NCBI GenBank assembly: GCA_013399875.1 | Contig: VXAZ01007509.1 | Location: 444,351 to 508,350, forward strand | Length of the DNA: 64,000 nt | Source of the DNA: Gymnorhina tibicen | Lineage: Eukaryota > Chordata > Aves > Passeriformes > Artamidae | Direction of reading: 5' to 3' | Part shown: piece after piece, positions 12,342-25,060 of the stretch | Numbering within the stretch: the first letter of the stretch is position 1 | How the letters are laid out: each line of letters begins with the position of its first letter | Translations under genes and position numbers: made by a program | Notes under the pieces: model-generated | What the model was told of the DNA's origin: nothing | Seen by the model: only the letters and a program-made list of their open reading frames with translations | Database searches by the model: none

Positions 12342-14689
12342 GTAAGTTGCCTGGGCACGTCAGTTAAAACTTTAAATCCTGCATACTTTATTTAAAAGAC
12401 AAGTTAAATCTCACAAAACTACTAAGATCCATTAAAAGAGATGTGTGCTCATAAAAGTCATCTAGCCTGTGGACTAGAACTTTTGTCAGCAGTGACTCCC
12501 TGTGCTCCCTGGTGTTGTTGAATGAAATGCATATGCCTACCGTGAAACACTGAGTTCACACCATACCCAGATTTTTTTTGAGGTCTGTGCTCTTTCAATA
12601 TTATTTTAGAATACTTTTTAAGCAGTATTCAAAGTCCCATGAGATCTGATGAGTTACAATTCTTCCATGAATTAACATTTAAATAATAGGTATGTCTGGA
12701 CTAATCACCTAACTTCTTCTCCATGTCAACAGAAAGAAAAATTCACAGGGAAAGTCATCTTATCCTGAAAAAGGAACATAAACAACTGGCAAGCCCTTTC
12801 TACAAAGGATATGAGGGTACATATTTAGGTTAATACAATTTTGGTTGGTCTAGTATCAGGGAAGATGAAAAGAACACTCTTCTTTTCAGGTTAGTAGAAC
12901 ACAACACTTGCAAAGCAAAAATCTAATCAGTCAGCTGGAAATTGTGCAGCAGTACCATGTCCAACTCCTTACTTCAAGTTTTAACATGTGAAATTATTTC
13001 TAAGGAGTCTAATTAATAAAGAGGATTCAAAATTTCAGCTGATATTTATGGATGTTACCATATTGCCCTACTTCTACAGACATACATCTCTGCTTGTTTC
13101 ACCTTATGTTGTTTGAGATCTATTTTTAATCCGATTGTTCTTAGAAACTCTTCACACTGTGGAACTGCTGCACTGGCAGCTCAGGAGGAACAACAGTGAA
13201 AAATCTCCAACACAGATTTCTTGAAGTTCCAGTTTTCTTTTAGACTGCTATAGGACTATTGGATTGGTTTTCAAGCCAGGCTTCAAAAGAGTAATCCAGT
13301 AACAGAACTGCTTAAGATTTAATTGTTAAGTGGAGCAATAATTACATAGTGCAAATGTCTCAAGTTCAGTCTTCCAGTACTTTTTGAGCTTGAATACATT
13401 GCACCAATAAATGGCCTCACAATTTAATGTAAGCAAAACCTTTTACTGGCATAAATTTTTCTGTAGTCACCATGAGGGAAAGAAAAAGGGAAGGATGGTG
13501 TTGATTCTCCCTCTGCTATGTCTCAGATATTGTTTATTCTGCAATGCATTATTTATTTTAGCTTGGTATTTCTTTTTAAAATGCCTTCACTAGACTAGAC
13601 TGCTACAATTTTAAGCCTCACAGGGAAACTTTAGCAAGTTATGAATAACCAGGGAGTGGGATTTCAATGTAATTCAGGAATGAGAACTAAGCAAAGAAGA
13701 ATATTCAACCTTTTCATGGAAGGATTGAGTATTCTTTTCAAAGTCATATATCAAAAAGCCACATACAATGGAAACATTCTCTCTCCCTAGAACATAAAAG
13801 AAGAGGGAACTGCCTGTTATGTGTTCTGAAATGATCCCTTTTCATTACGACTTCAGAATTTTTCTCTCTGGGGATCGCTGACTTCAAACCATGAAGAAAG
13901 GGAGAAACGACATCATACTATTTCCATTAAAAGCAGCCATGTGTAACCTATATTTTTTCCTTTCCTCTTTTTTCCCCCCATTTCACAATAATATTTGCAT
14001 TCCAAAAAACTTCATCTCCTTTTTTATGCACTGAGGTTAAGCAAATGAGGTTGCTGCTGACAGTGTTGTTCATACCACTTGCACGCTCCTTGTTTTAAGC
14101 CAGCACGAGAGAAACTGCTACGTCTGTGTGAAATTCATTAGAAAACAAAACATTCCGTCTTTCTTCATTTGTCCCGATCCTTCTTGTTTACCATAATTAA
14201 GTTATGAGAAAATCATCTTACGCACTAGGAATACAAAATTCTCTGAGTCTTGTAAATGCACAAGCTAGAACTGACTTGCTTTTTTTGAATGGTCCCACAT
14301 ACTGTATATTCAGGTAACTCTTGTGTATGAACAGTCAGAAAATAAATAAGAATAAATGATTCCGAGAAAAGAGAAGAAATCTGGAGAAAAAGAAATAAGT
14401 ATTATAAGGCAAAGGTTTCATCTGACTTTAAAAAGACCGAAGAAATAAAAAATTAAGAAAGAACCCTCAGTATAACACAAGGGATACAAAACAAAAAGGA
14501 ACATGGTCCCAGAGAAAAATTTTTCCAGGTTCAATAAGACTCAGTCAAGAAGCTGACTTTGGATTTATCAGTATTAGAAATATAAAATAACTGTAGGAAG
14601 ACTTTAGAGAAGAGAGATACAAGCTGAGTGTGAGACAGACTAAAAAGTGAAAAAGAAAGCAGCACTCACCATTCACGTGTTGTTCTTTA
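12342..14689. other. Unique non-coding sequence
   Basis: AT-rich sequence without a recognised gene or clear repeat. If the preceding exon is real this is the start of its downstream intron. No second exon with convincing splice sites in a compatible frame is evident to me here. Confidence 0.55.
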
Positions 14690-14850
14690 GACATTCAAAG
14701 CAGTGTACAGACATTAGCAATTAATTCCCATAAAATATCTGTTTAAGGGAAATAGGTTTTTAATTCTCTTTTTACAAATCAGGACACTAAAGCAAAAATG
14801 TAAAATAGCTTGACTAGGGACCCCATAATAGGATGAGACCACTTTAGTTT
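14690..14850 (+). repeat. Ancient MIR-type SINE remnant
   Basis: The order of elements matches the 3' half of MIR-like amniote SINEs: an AAAGCAGTGTACAGACATTA segment, a TTAATTCCCATAA segment, then TTTTACAAATCAGGACACTAA and a segment resembling the 'TTAAGTGACTTGCCCAAGGTCAC' region in decayed form. Divergence is high, which fits an insertion older than the bird radiation. There is no protein product. The family name needs a RepeatMasker check. Confidence 0.55.
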
Positions 14851-17800
14851 CATTCTTCTGTTCATCCCCCCAGATGATAAAACACTACTAATGAAAAGAC
14901 CTGTCTAAAGCATACTATGTAATTCATATTTTCTATTTTCCACAGTCAAATCACAGCAATTACAGAGGCCATTCTTTATGAATTTCTGAAATGTGAGCTA
15001 TCAGAAAAAACATGAGACAATGAGATAATGGCGTAAAAATGTTAAAAAGTCAGAAAAAGTTGTGTTAAAGATCACATATTTTGTAAATAAAAGGCAATAT
15101 GAAAACATCATATGGATTTGTCTGGGGGCCCGAGATGGTATCTCAAAGCATATTTTGCCAATCCTGTTGCTGCGCTTACTTAAGCCTGGACTCTTCCAAC
15201 TCTAAGCACCCTGACAAAATGGTGCTAACAATATCTAAAGCAATTCACAGATTACAAGCAAAATTAGCAAGTGTATTTAACATTGGCATGTTGATGCAAG
15301 TCCATGATGTTTGATGTAATTTGCTGGAAGCTTCAAATTACTGACCTTTGCAACATACACAGGGCAATTGCATTTCTGCAGTCACACAGATTTGTATACA
15401 TAGCTGGAATTGCTAGCAAGTATAAGGAAAAACTGGTCTGAGTTCATTAGAAAAAACCATCTTCTCTGAGGGTGAAGGCTAAATCTTTCTATGGGGGTTG
15501 AAATTAAAAGGCACTCTACAGATGTTCCTTGTTACCATCAGCATAAGGAAAATGGCACAATACAATATGTTTGAACAGGATATAAGATTGCTATTGTCTC
15601 ATCCCTTTTGCTAGAATAACAGTACAGTAGCGCAGCACTAATTTTGCTAAAGACTAATATTATCTTTTCTGGAGTTTAGGAGAATGAGATTGGATACTGA
15701 AAACAGTTCTGTTTCTTCCTGGTGCTTCCAAAGGCTAAGGCATGAGTGTATTTCTTACACTGTCATTGATTCACTCTCGCATCTATATTGGTTTTCAAAA
15801 TGTTTGCAAAAATGTTTGCTGAATAGCTGTGGGAAGTGATCTGAATGTCCAGTACGCTCCAAGTGATGTTAGATTCTTCCTTTGTTTTGTGAAAACTGTG
15901 TTCTGTATTATCCCCAGCCTTTAAGTGGTTTATGATCTTTTCCCACTGCAAATCATCTGCAAAATTGATTAATATGCTTTCTTCCAATCATTCCTGAAAC
16001 TATTGCACACAGAAAACCCCCAGAAGGCACCTTCTCTCAATTAGCACAGGGGTTTTTTTGAAGGCATTTCTCTGCATTCCCATACTACAGATTATGACAT
16101 CAAACAATTGAGATTAGGATCAGAGTCTGAACAAGCAGGAAGGACATATGTTCTTAGGGGAAAAGATCTCACACACAGAGATATTTTCAGTAAATGGCAG
16201 ATTATAAAAGCTCAGCAAAAGCCCAGGTTTTAAATTGGCTTATTTTAAATGCTGTTCATTCCTCTGCCACTTTTAAAGCAACATTTGGTCCTCATGAACA
16301 CAGAAAACCAATAGCATGTGACCCAGTCAGCCCTGCTGGAGTAGGCACCTCTTACTCATATGGAAGCTTTTGCCAGAAACCCATGCACGCTGGTGCCAGA
16401 TTTTACCATTTTTCCTGAGGGACTGAGGTGACTTGCTCTTGATTTAGACCTCAAACAGTTCTAAGATGGCCAAGAAGAGCCCTTTCATATGGTTCATCTC
16501 CTTTATTTCTGCCTCCAGAGAAAGAACAAACCAGGCATAGGCAAGGAGGCAGCAGATGACAGAAAGCTTTTCCTGAGGGAAGGCAATTGTAGCCATTACG
16601 CTTCTGTCCATTCAGGCTGTCTTTTTTTCTTCCATGAGTAAGGATGGGAGGAGGAGAGACATTTGGGGGTGCCACCCAGCCACAGACCTCTCCTTCTCAG
16701 GGCTGGTGAGGAAGGAGGTGAAATAAAGGCTAAATTCCCCCAAACTCTGGCTGCGTTGTGATTTTTTGATCCTTTTTAGGTCTGCTAAGGCATAGAAGTA
16801 GGAGATTTGTCCTTGTTCTGGAGTTCCTGCTTTATTGAAAGCCCCATATTTTCTTGGATACGGAGCACTGTGACAACCAGAAAAGTAACCCTAGTTCCTG
16901 TCACTGGGATGGTTCTTATATTTTCTGTGGGGTTTTGCATAGTGCTATGGTCAAAGACAGGCCTCCAGGCAGAGGCCAAAAGTTAAGCATGAACAGTTCA
17001 TTTTTTAATAAAAACTTGAGCAATACGGGTCATGATTAATAAGTAATGAGATCTAATATATAGTTCTATAGATAATTTTTAACATTATATGATTTTTAAG
17101 TTGATGGCAACACAAAAGCATTTTTGATGCAGAAAAGAGGGCACATTAGTTTGATGATGTAGAGTAGCACAAATCAATTAGAAAGATTGCCTCAGCATTT
17201 AGATCTCAAAAAATGCTTGTTTAGTTCAGATACCTTGATTTTCGGGACTCACTTGCCTTCTTGTTATCTACTTAAATCAGGCACAAACTCATTGAAACAC
17301 AAGCGTGATAGTACTAGAAATTCTGGCCTGTATTTCAAGAGTGAGTTATACTAAATTTTTTTTATAATTGAAAAATTCTAAAATTTTGGGATCCCTTTGG
17401 TCTCCCAAAGCCAGTACCTCCTGGGCATTTTCCTCAGTGATGTATCTTTGTCCAATTAAAAAAAAAAAGCTACACAAGTGGTGCGATGCATTTGAGCATT
17501 CATTATTTCCGTGGTCAATAACACAAAAGCTGCATGACAATGGAAGCAGCAAAGCAATTTAACTTGCTCACATTATTAGGAAAGCGCAGTTTGTCTAGTC
17601 CCAGTACATTAAAATGTACATGTTATTGTTTCAAATCACAGCTATCCCTGACTGAAGTCGTAAGAGAGTGGAACCACCCAGGAGAGAGTAGTGAGAAGTG
17701 TATTTTAACCTTTTCTTCTTGTCACTTGAAGGATTTTCTGTTTTCTTCATAAAATCTAAGATAATATGTACTTTTAGGTTTTTTTTAAAATTAAAGCATT

Positions 17801-20800
17801 TGCACTGCCTACATAAAAGGACACTTTATTAGTTCACTTGACATTTTACATAAAACTCCAAGCACATTGTGACCTTCTTTATAAGCAGTAATTTTTAGAA
17901 TGCATTTTAATCAACATAAAACTTAAAAAGTGATCAGATGAAAACTTTTTGTCTCTTAAAATAATACCAGTAAACTGTATGCTTAACCATGTAATTCTCT
18001 TTTACTATAATTCAAAGGAAACAATTGATCTGATCCAAACGTTTATTCATACTTAGAGAAGAAAGCCATCTTAAGACAAAGAAAACACTTTAATTCTGTG
18101 GTCAGGTCCTATATTGTCTGGATATCTGAAAATATCATTCTAACATTGCCCCTGAAAGGCATTCTTTCATACAGAAAACCAAAAAAAAAGGAAGTGGGAA
18201 GTTTGTTGGGCAATGCTTATGCTTTGTGAACCTACAAACCCAGGCTAGAGTTGGTTTATTGGGTCAGATGATACTTCATCACATGAAAAAACATCTTTAA
18301 GAAATTAAGCACATCCTAGTGGCTTAGTATGTGCATTCCATTTGTATTTGAATGAATTAAACAATGCTTTTTCTTGAGAGGCAAAAGGAAACTTTCTTTC
18401 CCCCACTCTTCTGATGTTTAAAGTTTTCCAACCACATATGGTTGATGTGCTGGAGCAATGAAACCAAGAATAACAATTTAGTGCTGTAATTTCATGAACA
18501 TTAGCAGACATAAGAGCCCACTGCTAGGTGTTCACCAAGAAATCAATCTCTTGATTATAGATGCTTACTAGTTAAAAAGAATACGATTTGATTGATTGCA
18601 GCAGCCTTCATTATGCCATGGATTAGAAGACGAGATAATCATTATTGTGCAAGAATAGGTATCATACAAAGGAGAGAGTTAAGATAGCATATGGAAAAAC
18701 AAAAGACAAATTTTACTGTATATAGGTGTACTAGCACCTGGAAAAACAGAAATACAATTTTGTTAAGATAGGACTTCCTCCTGGAAGCAGAAAAGGTGAA
18801 CAGCACTTTTGAGGACAACCCTGAACTAAGCATACTGATGTCTAAGAAGCCTGGGAATGTTAAAATAAAAGGGAGATGGAAATAAAGCCCTAATTCCTAT
18901 GCTTCTGCAAAGTAATGGCCCAGTAACAGGAAGGGAAAGACATAGGCATAGGAGCGCTTGAGGTCACACTGATATGTTTATCTGATTTTTTTCTACTCCT
19001 GGGACTTACAGAAAATTCAGGAAAGAATTAAATAAGGTAGATTATTTTGGTAGCCTCCTTTTCAAAATGGAAATCTTTCTTCAAAGGCGAAACACTTCTG
19101 CCTCTTCAGCTGGGAAAATTCACAGAAAACTCTTGAAAAGTCCCACTTTCCTAAGTTTAGCTTGTAGGTATTCCATGGAAATTGATCTGTGTGAATGATA
19201 ATGAAGGCAAAATTTGGGAGAGGAGAACTGAATTATACTTAGGCCAAGGGCTGAACACAGAGTGAGGCAAAAGTGAATTAAAAGAATTACCAGTAGATTT
19301 GAATTCTGTGGGCAGAGGGACAGTAAGCAAATAAAGTTAAGAGAGTTGAAGCTCCTTAGCAAATAATATGTGGTCTGACTGCAGTTTTCTAGGCACTTTG
19401 AAGTCCAGTGAGTATGGCTTCAGGAGTCCATTAAAAAGAGAATTACAGTAGCTGATGCAGGAAATAATTATGGTGTGGCCACAAGAAGGATTTTTACTGA
19501 GGTGGAACCTGGTAACATTTCAGAAAAAGTAGCAGAAATTCAGATAAGGATTTTTTTTTTCGGTTGAAAAATAATCACAGATTTGTGTAGTTTCAGAAGT
19601 TCAAATTCGAGATACAGAGAGTAGAATTGGTGTCTCGGTGATGGAACATTTTACTGAGAAAATAGCTTCATTCAGAAAAATATAGTACACAGAGAAGCTG
19701 AAAATTTGGGCAAAAAAAGTATGGAGATAGCAGAGAGATACATCTCTGATCAAACAGGGATCTTCAGCTATTGTTCATGAGTACTCATAATAAATTCATT
19801 TCTTGATTACATAGTGAGCACATCTTGTTCTTGGTTTGACTCATATCTCTCTAGCAGCATTTGCATTCCTAGTTAAGGCTTTACTTCTCCTTGTCTTTCC
19901 CTTGAGAGAGTGTGCAAGGTGCTTCTTTATCTTTTTCACGGTGAGTCACGGCTAGTGTCAGCCCCAGTCATCCTTTGAACACAGAAAAGAAAATTATGTT
20001 AACCTTTAATCATCTGGTTTTTCTCTTACAATGCTTAACTCACAGAAACAAAGCTCCTAAAGCACATGCCAACTCATCCAAAAGTATGATTTTTAGTCTC
20101 CCCTTGTCTGTGGAGAAACATTTGGACAAAGCATGAAATGCAGATGTACTCACTTTACACACACCACTGACAAATACCAGTAAAAGTAAGGCTGACAAAT
20201 AGAACATGATAGCATTTTCATTATTGTCACCTGCTTCTATATAGCCTAGAATTTTATACAAGATCTAATGAAATCTAGTGGCAGCTTTGCAGTACATTCA
20301 CCAAGTTTTAAAATTTTAAAATGTAAAGAAAATACTCCTTCTCTGAAATAGCACTTTTGTCCTAAAAGTATTCAAGTATTGATTAGCAAATATTTTTATC
20401 CCAACCTTAACAATGCTTGTGGTTTTTTTCCTTGGTTTTGTTCTACAAAACGTTCACACTTTTAGGATAATATACTTTTTATGTGCAATTATGTACTTAT
20501 CATTCTGGTTTTCAATTAAAAGGTAACGATGGAAAATTTCCAGTTGCTCTATCACCTCTAGATTGCCTGCTCATATGAAGGGTAAAATATTTTTGAAACT
20601 GTACTGTTTCTCCACACCTTGACAGCACTTTATTTTTCGGCCTAAATAAGTTGGACTCATCAAAAGACTTTGTGTTACTCTTCTTGTTTCATCCTGTGTC
20701 AGTCTCATCACTTCATGATATACAGCTCTTCCTTCCTCCAACAGTGTCCTTCAACATTTCTGCAGTACTTTCTGACTGTAGCAGGTCCCTGTTTTTGATA

Positions 20801-22488
20801 TGTGTTTACATAATTTGGTGGTCCTAGAAACCTGACTCTCCTTTTGTACTCATGTTTACCGAAACCCCATTTTCAATCCCTCTTTTGACATTATTTCTAC
20901 CAGACCACATGGGAGAACACTAAATACGCTTCATAAATTCCCATGCTTAAGCATCAAAGAACCTACACCAGCCCTACTGGCACTGCAAGTCATGTTACAT
21001 CTTTTGTAGATTGATACACATCTGCAGGGGACAAGGTCTTTTTCATATATCTTTAAAACTGTGGCTTAAAACTTAAAAAAGAGGAATTAACATTTTAATA
21101 CAAACACAAGAACATCGTTTACTTGTGAAAATGCACTGAAGTCATCCAGAACAGCATACTCCAAACAGAAGTACACCACATAAAACATGCCTCCCTCTGC
21201 GGCTACAACTCTTTCTGTTTCATGTATACAGATGTTAGTGTGGACAGTATGGGGAACATCTCATGTTGCACACTGATGACTACCAAGAAATACTACTGAC
21301 AGTCTCTTCTTCTGGTCTGTCTCCCTCTGCATTCAGCTCAGCTCTGCTCCACTGCAGGGAATTTACAGTATACATTACAGGGACAATAGAAACTTTTGGA
21401 GGAGTGTTTAGAGGACCCACAGAGACTCAGGGCTCTTTGCAGAAAATGGGGTGTTTATGCACATAATTCCTGGCTTTCAGTGACTTCAGTGGGAGCCACA
21501 GGGCTGTATGAATCTGGAAGGTGGGGGAAGAAGGCTCTCTGGATGAGTGACACAACCACAGAGTACACCAGACAAGGCTGGTGGGTCACCCATCCTCACA
21601 GGAGATATTAAACTGCCCTTGGGGTTAGGTCGTTGTAACCAAGTCCTGTCCTTATATACATAAAAATCTGAGCCTCACAATGCCTATATTTCCTACCCCA
21701 CAGAGGAATTTCGGAATCCCTGTGTGGCCCCTCAGACACCCTGTACTGTAGATACTCAGCATTAGCCTTGGTGCAAGACATTTTTGAGTAGCAGCTTGGC
21801 TTCCCCACCCCATGGCACCCAAAGCAAGGATCAGCCTAAAGTTAACATGCTAACCTTGCCTGCAACTTCAACTAGAGGAGAGAGGGCATGCTCTCTGCCT
21901 TGGAAGATCCATTCCATAAAACATAATTTTTGAAGCAGCAACCAGCAGCTGTTCCCCAATTGCTTGTTGGTTTTTTCCTGCCTTCTGAATCCAGCACCAA
22001 CATAAGAGGCGGAGAAAGCCCCTTTCACACTAGGATATAGTCTGGCACTCAGCACAGCCTCACAGGATATGGGGATTTGAAAGGAAAAAGCCAAGCTCAG
22101 GTCCTCCACAGTCTAGCTGCATAATATAATTGTGAAGTTATTATTTAAAGGGATTCTTACAAACCAAACCAAAGCAAACAAACCCCCAAATCTCCATTCC
22201 CTGTCTTAAAGTAGCTCATTCATAGCAGATATTTGAGACTGCTCCAAGAGCACTTTTAGATTGAGCATCTCTGAGGACCTAAACGAAGGAAACACACTTG
22301 TCTAGACCTTGATCACTCTTAGAAGTCAGTTGGAACTTGGCTGCCTGTTTTTAGGATATAAAGTTTCTACAGGTTTAGGTGCCACCTGGATTGAAAGCGC
22401 AAAGGTTGAAAGTGCACAAGGACTTTTAGGATTTTATCTTTCCATCTAGCTGATCAGTCTTCTCTCAACTTCTATTTTCTTCCTTTAG
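14851..22488. other. Long AT-rich unique non-coding stretch
   Basis: No gene, RNA gene or clear transposon is recognised over more than 7 kb. Contents noted are an A-run at 17459-17469, a T-run near 19550, a 16-bp AT-only palindrome at 20306-20321 and a GACTTCAGTGGGAG-type word near 21482-21495 that may come from an ancient repeat. All open frames are below 100 codons. Confidence 0.6.
20306..20321. repeat. 16-bp AT-only palindrome
   Basis: TTTTAAAATTTTAAAA is its own reverse complement. It is made of homopolymer quartets, so it has little information content and is probably incidental. Confidence 0.75.
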
Positions 22489-22599
22489 ATCTGTCAACTT
22501 CAGATTTGTTCACTGAACGAGGAAGGACTGGGATGCACCTTGCAGAAGGAATGAATTCTTGCAAAGTTCATCCATTGTGCCATTTTTCTTCCAGGTAAT

Positions 22600-25060
22600 G
22601 GAAAGGTTTTATGTATTTGTGCCTTTTTCATGAAGAGTTTTGTTGCAATCTTTTTTGTGCAGAGAAACTGCACTGTTAATTGACAGTGATGTACCTAAAG
22701 AGGAATTGGTCATGGGAATACATGCACTTTGACATGAACCAGAGCATGAAAAGGAGAGAAGAAGCAGAAAGTGTCATAAGGGATAGCACTAATGAATTTG
22801 ATTTTTTGATTTTTTGTTTCTGAGAGCATGAGGACATGAAAAGTAAGCTGCGTTGTTCATTAAAAGAACACAGCATTGTTCGGGCATGACCCTGCTCCTT
22901 CCCAAAAGAGACTGTATTGACATCTGTTCTGATCTGGGAAAAAAATGGTTGATGAAAAAAGGGATTTCAGTGAATAGATTTCCATTTAAACCTAGTGACA
23001 GCAAGACAATAGGGAGATGTAAGCAGTTTCCTTAGACCTAATTCAGTAAAGGTTTAAGGAAATAGAAAGGCCCTCAAAAGGCTGACGCAGTCCGGTGGCA
23101 GGTCATAGTGGGCTTCCAGCACTTCTGCAGAAGATCTGTTACTACTTAAAAATAGCAGACACTTGTTAAAATGTAGCTATTTCTCATCAGCTTTAGACTG
23201 GTACTATTTATTAGTTTAGACGCCACTGATTCCAAAAGGCCAAGACAGTTCCTACACAATTAGAAGAAAAATATGCTTTTGACTCCCAGGAAAGTTTCCC
23301 TCCCAGCTCCCAGTTTCCCGCTCAGGCTCTTTTGTGAGGCGAGTGGTGAAACTGGCTTTTGTGAAGAAGAACCACACATGCAACCCAGACTCTTCGGACA
23401 AGGCGCCATCATTCATGTTGCTCCCATGTTGACAAACACTTTGGTTGGGTTGCTAAGGCGATGGTGCTGGTGTAGCAAACGCATCCCTGTTAAACACCCC
23501 TCGAGGGCAACGGGGACGGAGGGCAGCAGAACCAGATGGTTCCACTCATTCCCGGCAGTTGGCCTCGGCTCTGTGCAGGGCTGACTGGGAGCTGCTTTCC
23601 AGCCGGACAGCCAGTTCAGAAGGCTTGTGGGCTGCTTTTCTTTAATTACCTCTTTTCGAGAAACATATCAAAGGCCATTTTCTTCTTCTAAGCAACACAT
23701 TCAGTCATTCGAAACATTTCCAGGCAGTGCGGGCAGCAGCAGCAGTGTGAGGGATCACAGGGGTGTTGAAACCCAGATGTGCAAAGGGGCAGAAGCAAGA
23801 GGCAGACAGTGGCTGGGGCTTGCAGACATAAAGGGCTGCTGCCCTACCCTCCTTGGCCTTTGCCAGTGGCTTTACAGATGGCACACCTCTCCATAAAACC
23901 CTAGGTATTTGGACAGTCTCACGTGTCTATGGTGAGGACACAGGAGCTGTCATGGGAATGGGAGCAGGAGAGCATGATGATGCCAGAAAAAATGCAGTTA
24001 GATGCTTTCCTTTCTCTTCTTTTTTTTTTCCACACAAAAGTTCAAAAAAAAAAGTAAAGTGAGGAGTACTTGCTTTTGCTCCATTCCTGTTATTTTCATT
24101 TCTTGTTGCTTGGAGGTGGGAGAGGGAGGTGGAGCACTTTGATTGAGGGAGGTGGCCGCAAAACATGAGTTTCTCATCTCGCCTGCCTGTGCGGATCCAG
24201 TTTCCTGTCCTTGATCCCAGATTATTTTCTCCCATCAGGAGACAGCTGGTTTGGCAGAGCTGAGCAAGGGGCGGCTCTGCCGGCAGTGCTGGGGTGCGGG
24301 GCGGGGAAGGGCTGCCGCGGCCGGGCAGCAGGAGCTGCGCTGGAGGCCACATGCGGGTGACCGGCGGCAGCGAGAGGTCCTGTGAAAGCTGGCAGGACAG
24401 CCTCCCCTGGCTGCCCTCCAACCCACGCTGTTCACAGGCCTGTTCTCAGCCTTGCCTCGTCCACAGAATCCAGCCAGGAACAGAACGTGAATCCCTTTTT
24501 TATTGGCCTCAAAGGAGTCCTTTGATGGGCAGGCCCACGCCTGCCATCGCTGTTTGATCCCCCGCTGCTGGGGGTCACGTCATCAGTGGCAGGTGACATT
24601 CCCTCATCCCACAGGTGCCCCGAGGGTGTCTGAGCACCAAGAAGGGGCACAGCCAGGTCACAGCACCTCCGCTGGGACCTGTGCTCAGAGCTGAGCCCTG
24701 CTTCCTGCACAGGAGCAGTTTGTGGGTGCTTGCCTGGTGTTCACAATGTGTTCGCCTGGCGAGTCTTTTGTCTTTTGCCCCACAGCTGCCCTAAGAAAGG
24801 ATTTTGGAGAGTGCCTGTCCCTCCACAAGGCACAGTAGCTGATTTCCCCTGGCAGTCCTGGCTGTTTTTGGCCCCCGGAGCGGCCATCAGGGAGGCAGGC
24901 ATCCCCCCGGTGCCACTGCACAGCCGAGCCCACACAGCAGTGGCGCAAAGAGGCTGTTTGGCATCGTGTGGTGTCTGGGTTTCGTGGTTGGGCCTTGGAG
25001 ACCATATATCCCAGCTTTTGTGCACCTCGGCAAAGGAGCAGGAATTGACTCAAGGAAAAT
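22600..25060. other. GC-richer block without a recognised gene
   Basis: From about 23.27 to 25.06 kb the base composition is visibly more GC-rich than the flanks and open frames crowd on all six frames, the longest 164 codons on the minus strand at 23927-24421. None has a domain I recognise, and overlapping frames of similar length are what stop-codon-poor GC-rich DNA produces. The core is the CpG patch listed separately. T- and A-runs interrupt it at 24020-24055. Confidence 0.55.
24180..24385. promoter_or_regulatory. Small CpG-dense patch with an Sp1-type GC box
   Basis: About 14 CpG dinucleotides occur in roughly 200 bases inside a region otherwise depleted of CpG, with a GC box GGGCGGGGAAG at 24298-24308. 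Such density in a vertebrate genome usually means low germline methylation or recent origin. It could be a small orphan CpG island or an enhancer-like element. No TATA box or confirmed first exon is visible, so promoter function is inference. Confidence 0.35.

Noticed and set aside
23450..23470. RFX X-box-like site (GTTGCTAAGGCGAT)
   Set aside because: The right half matches the consensus poorly (about 4 of 6) and there is no second supporting feature.
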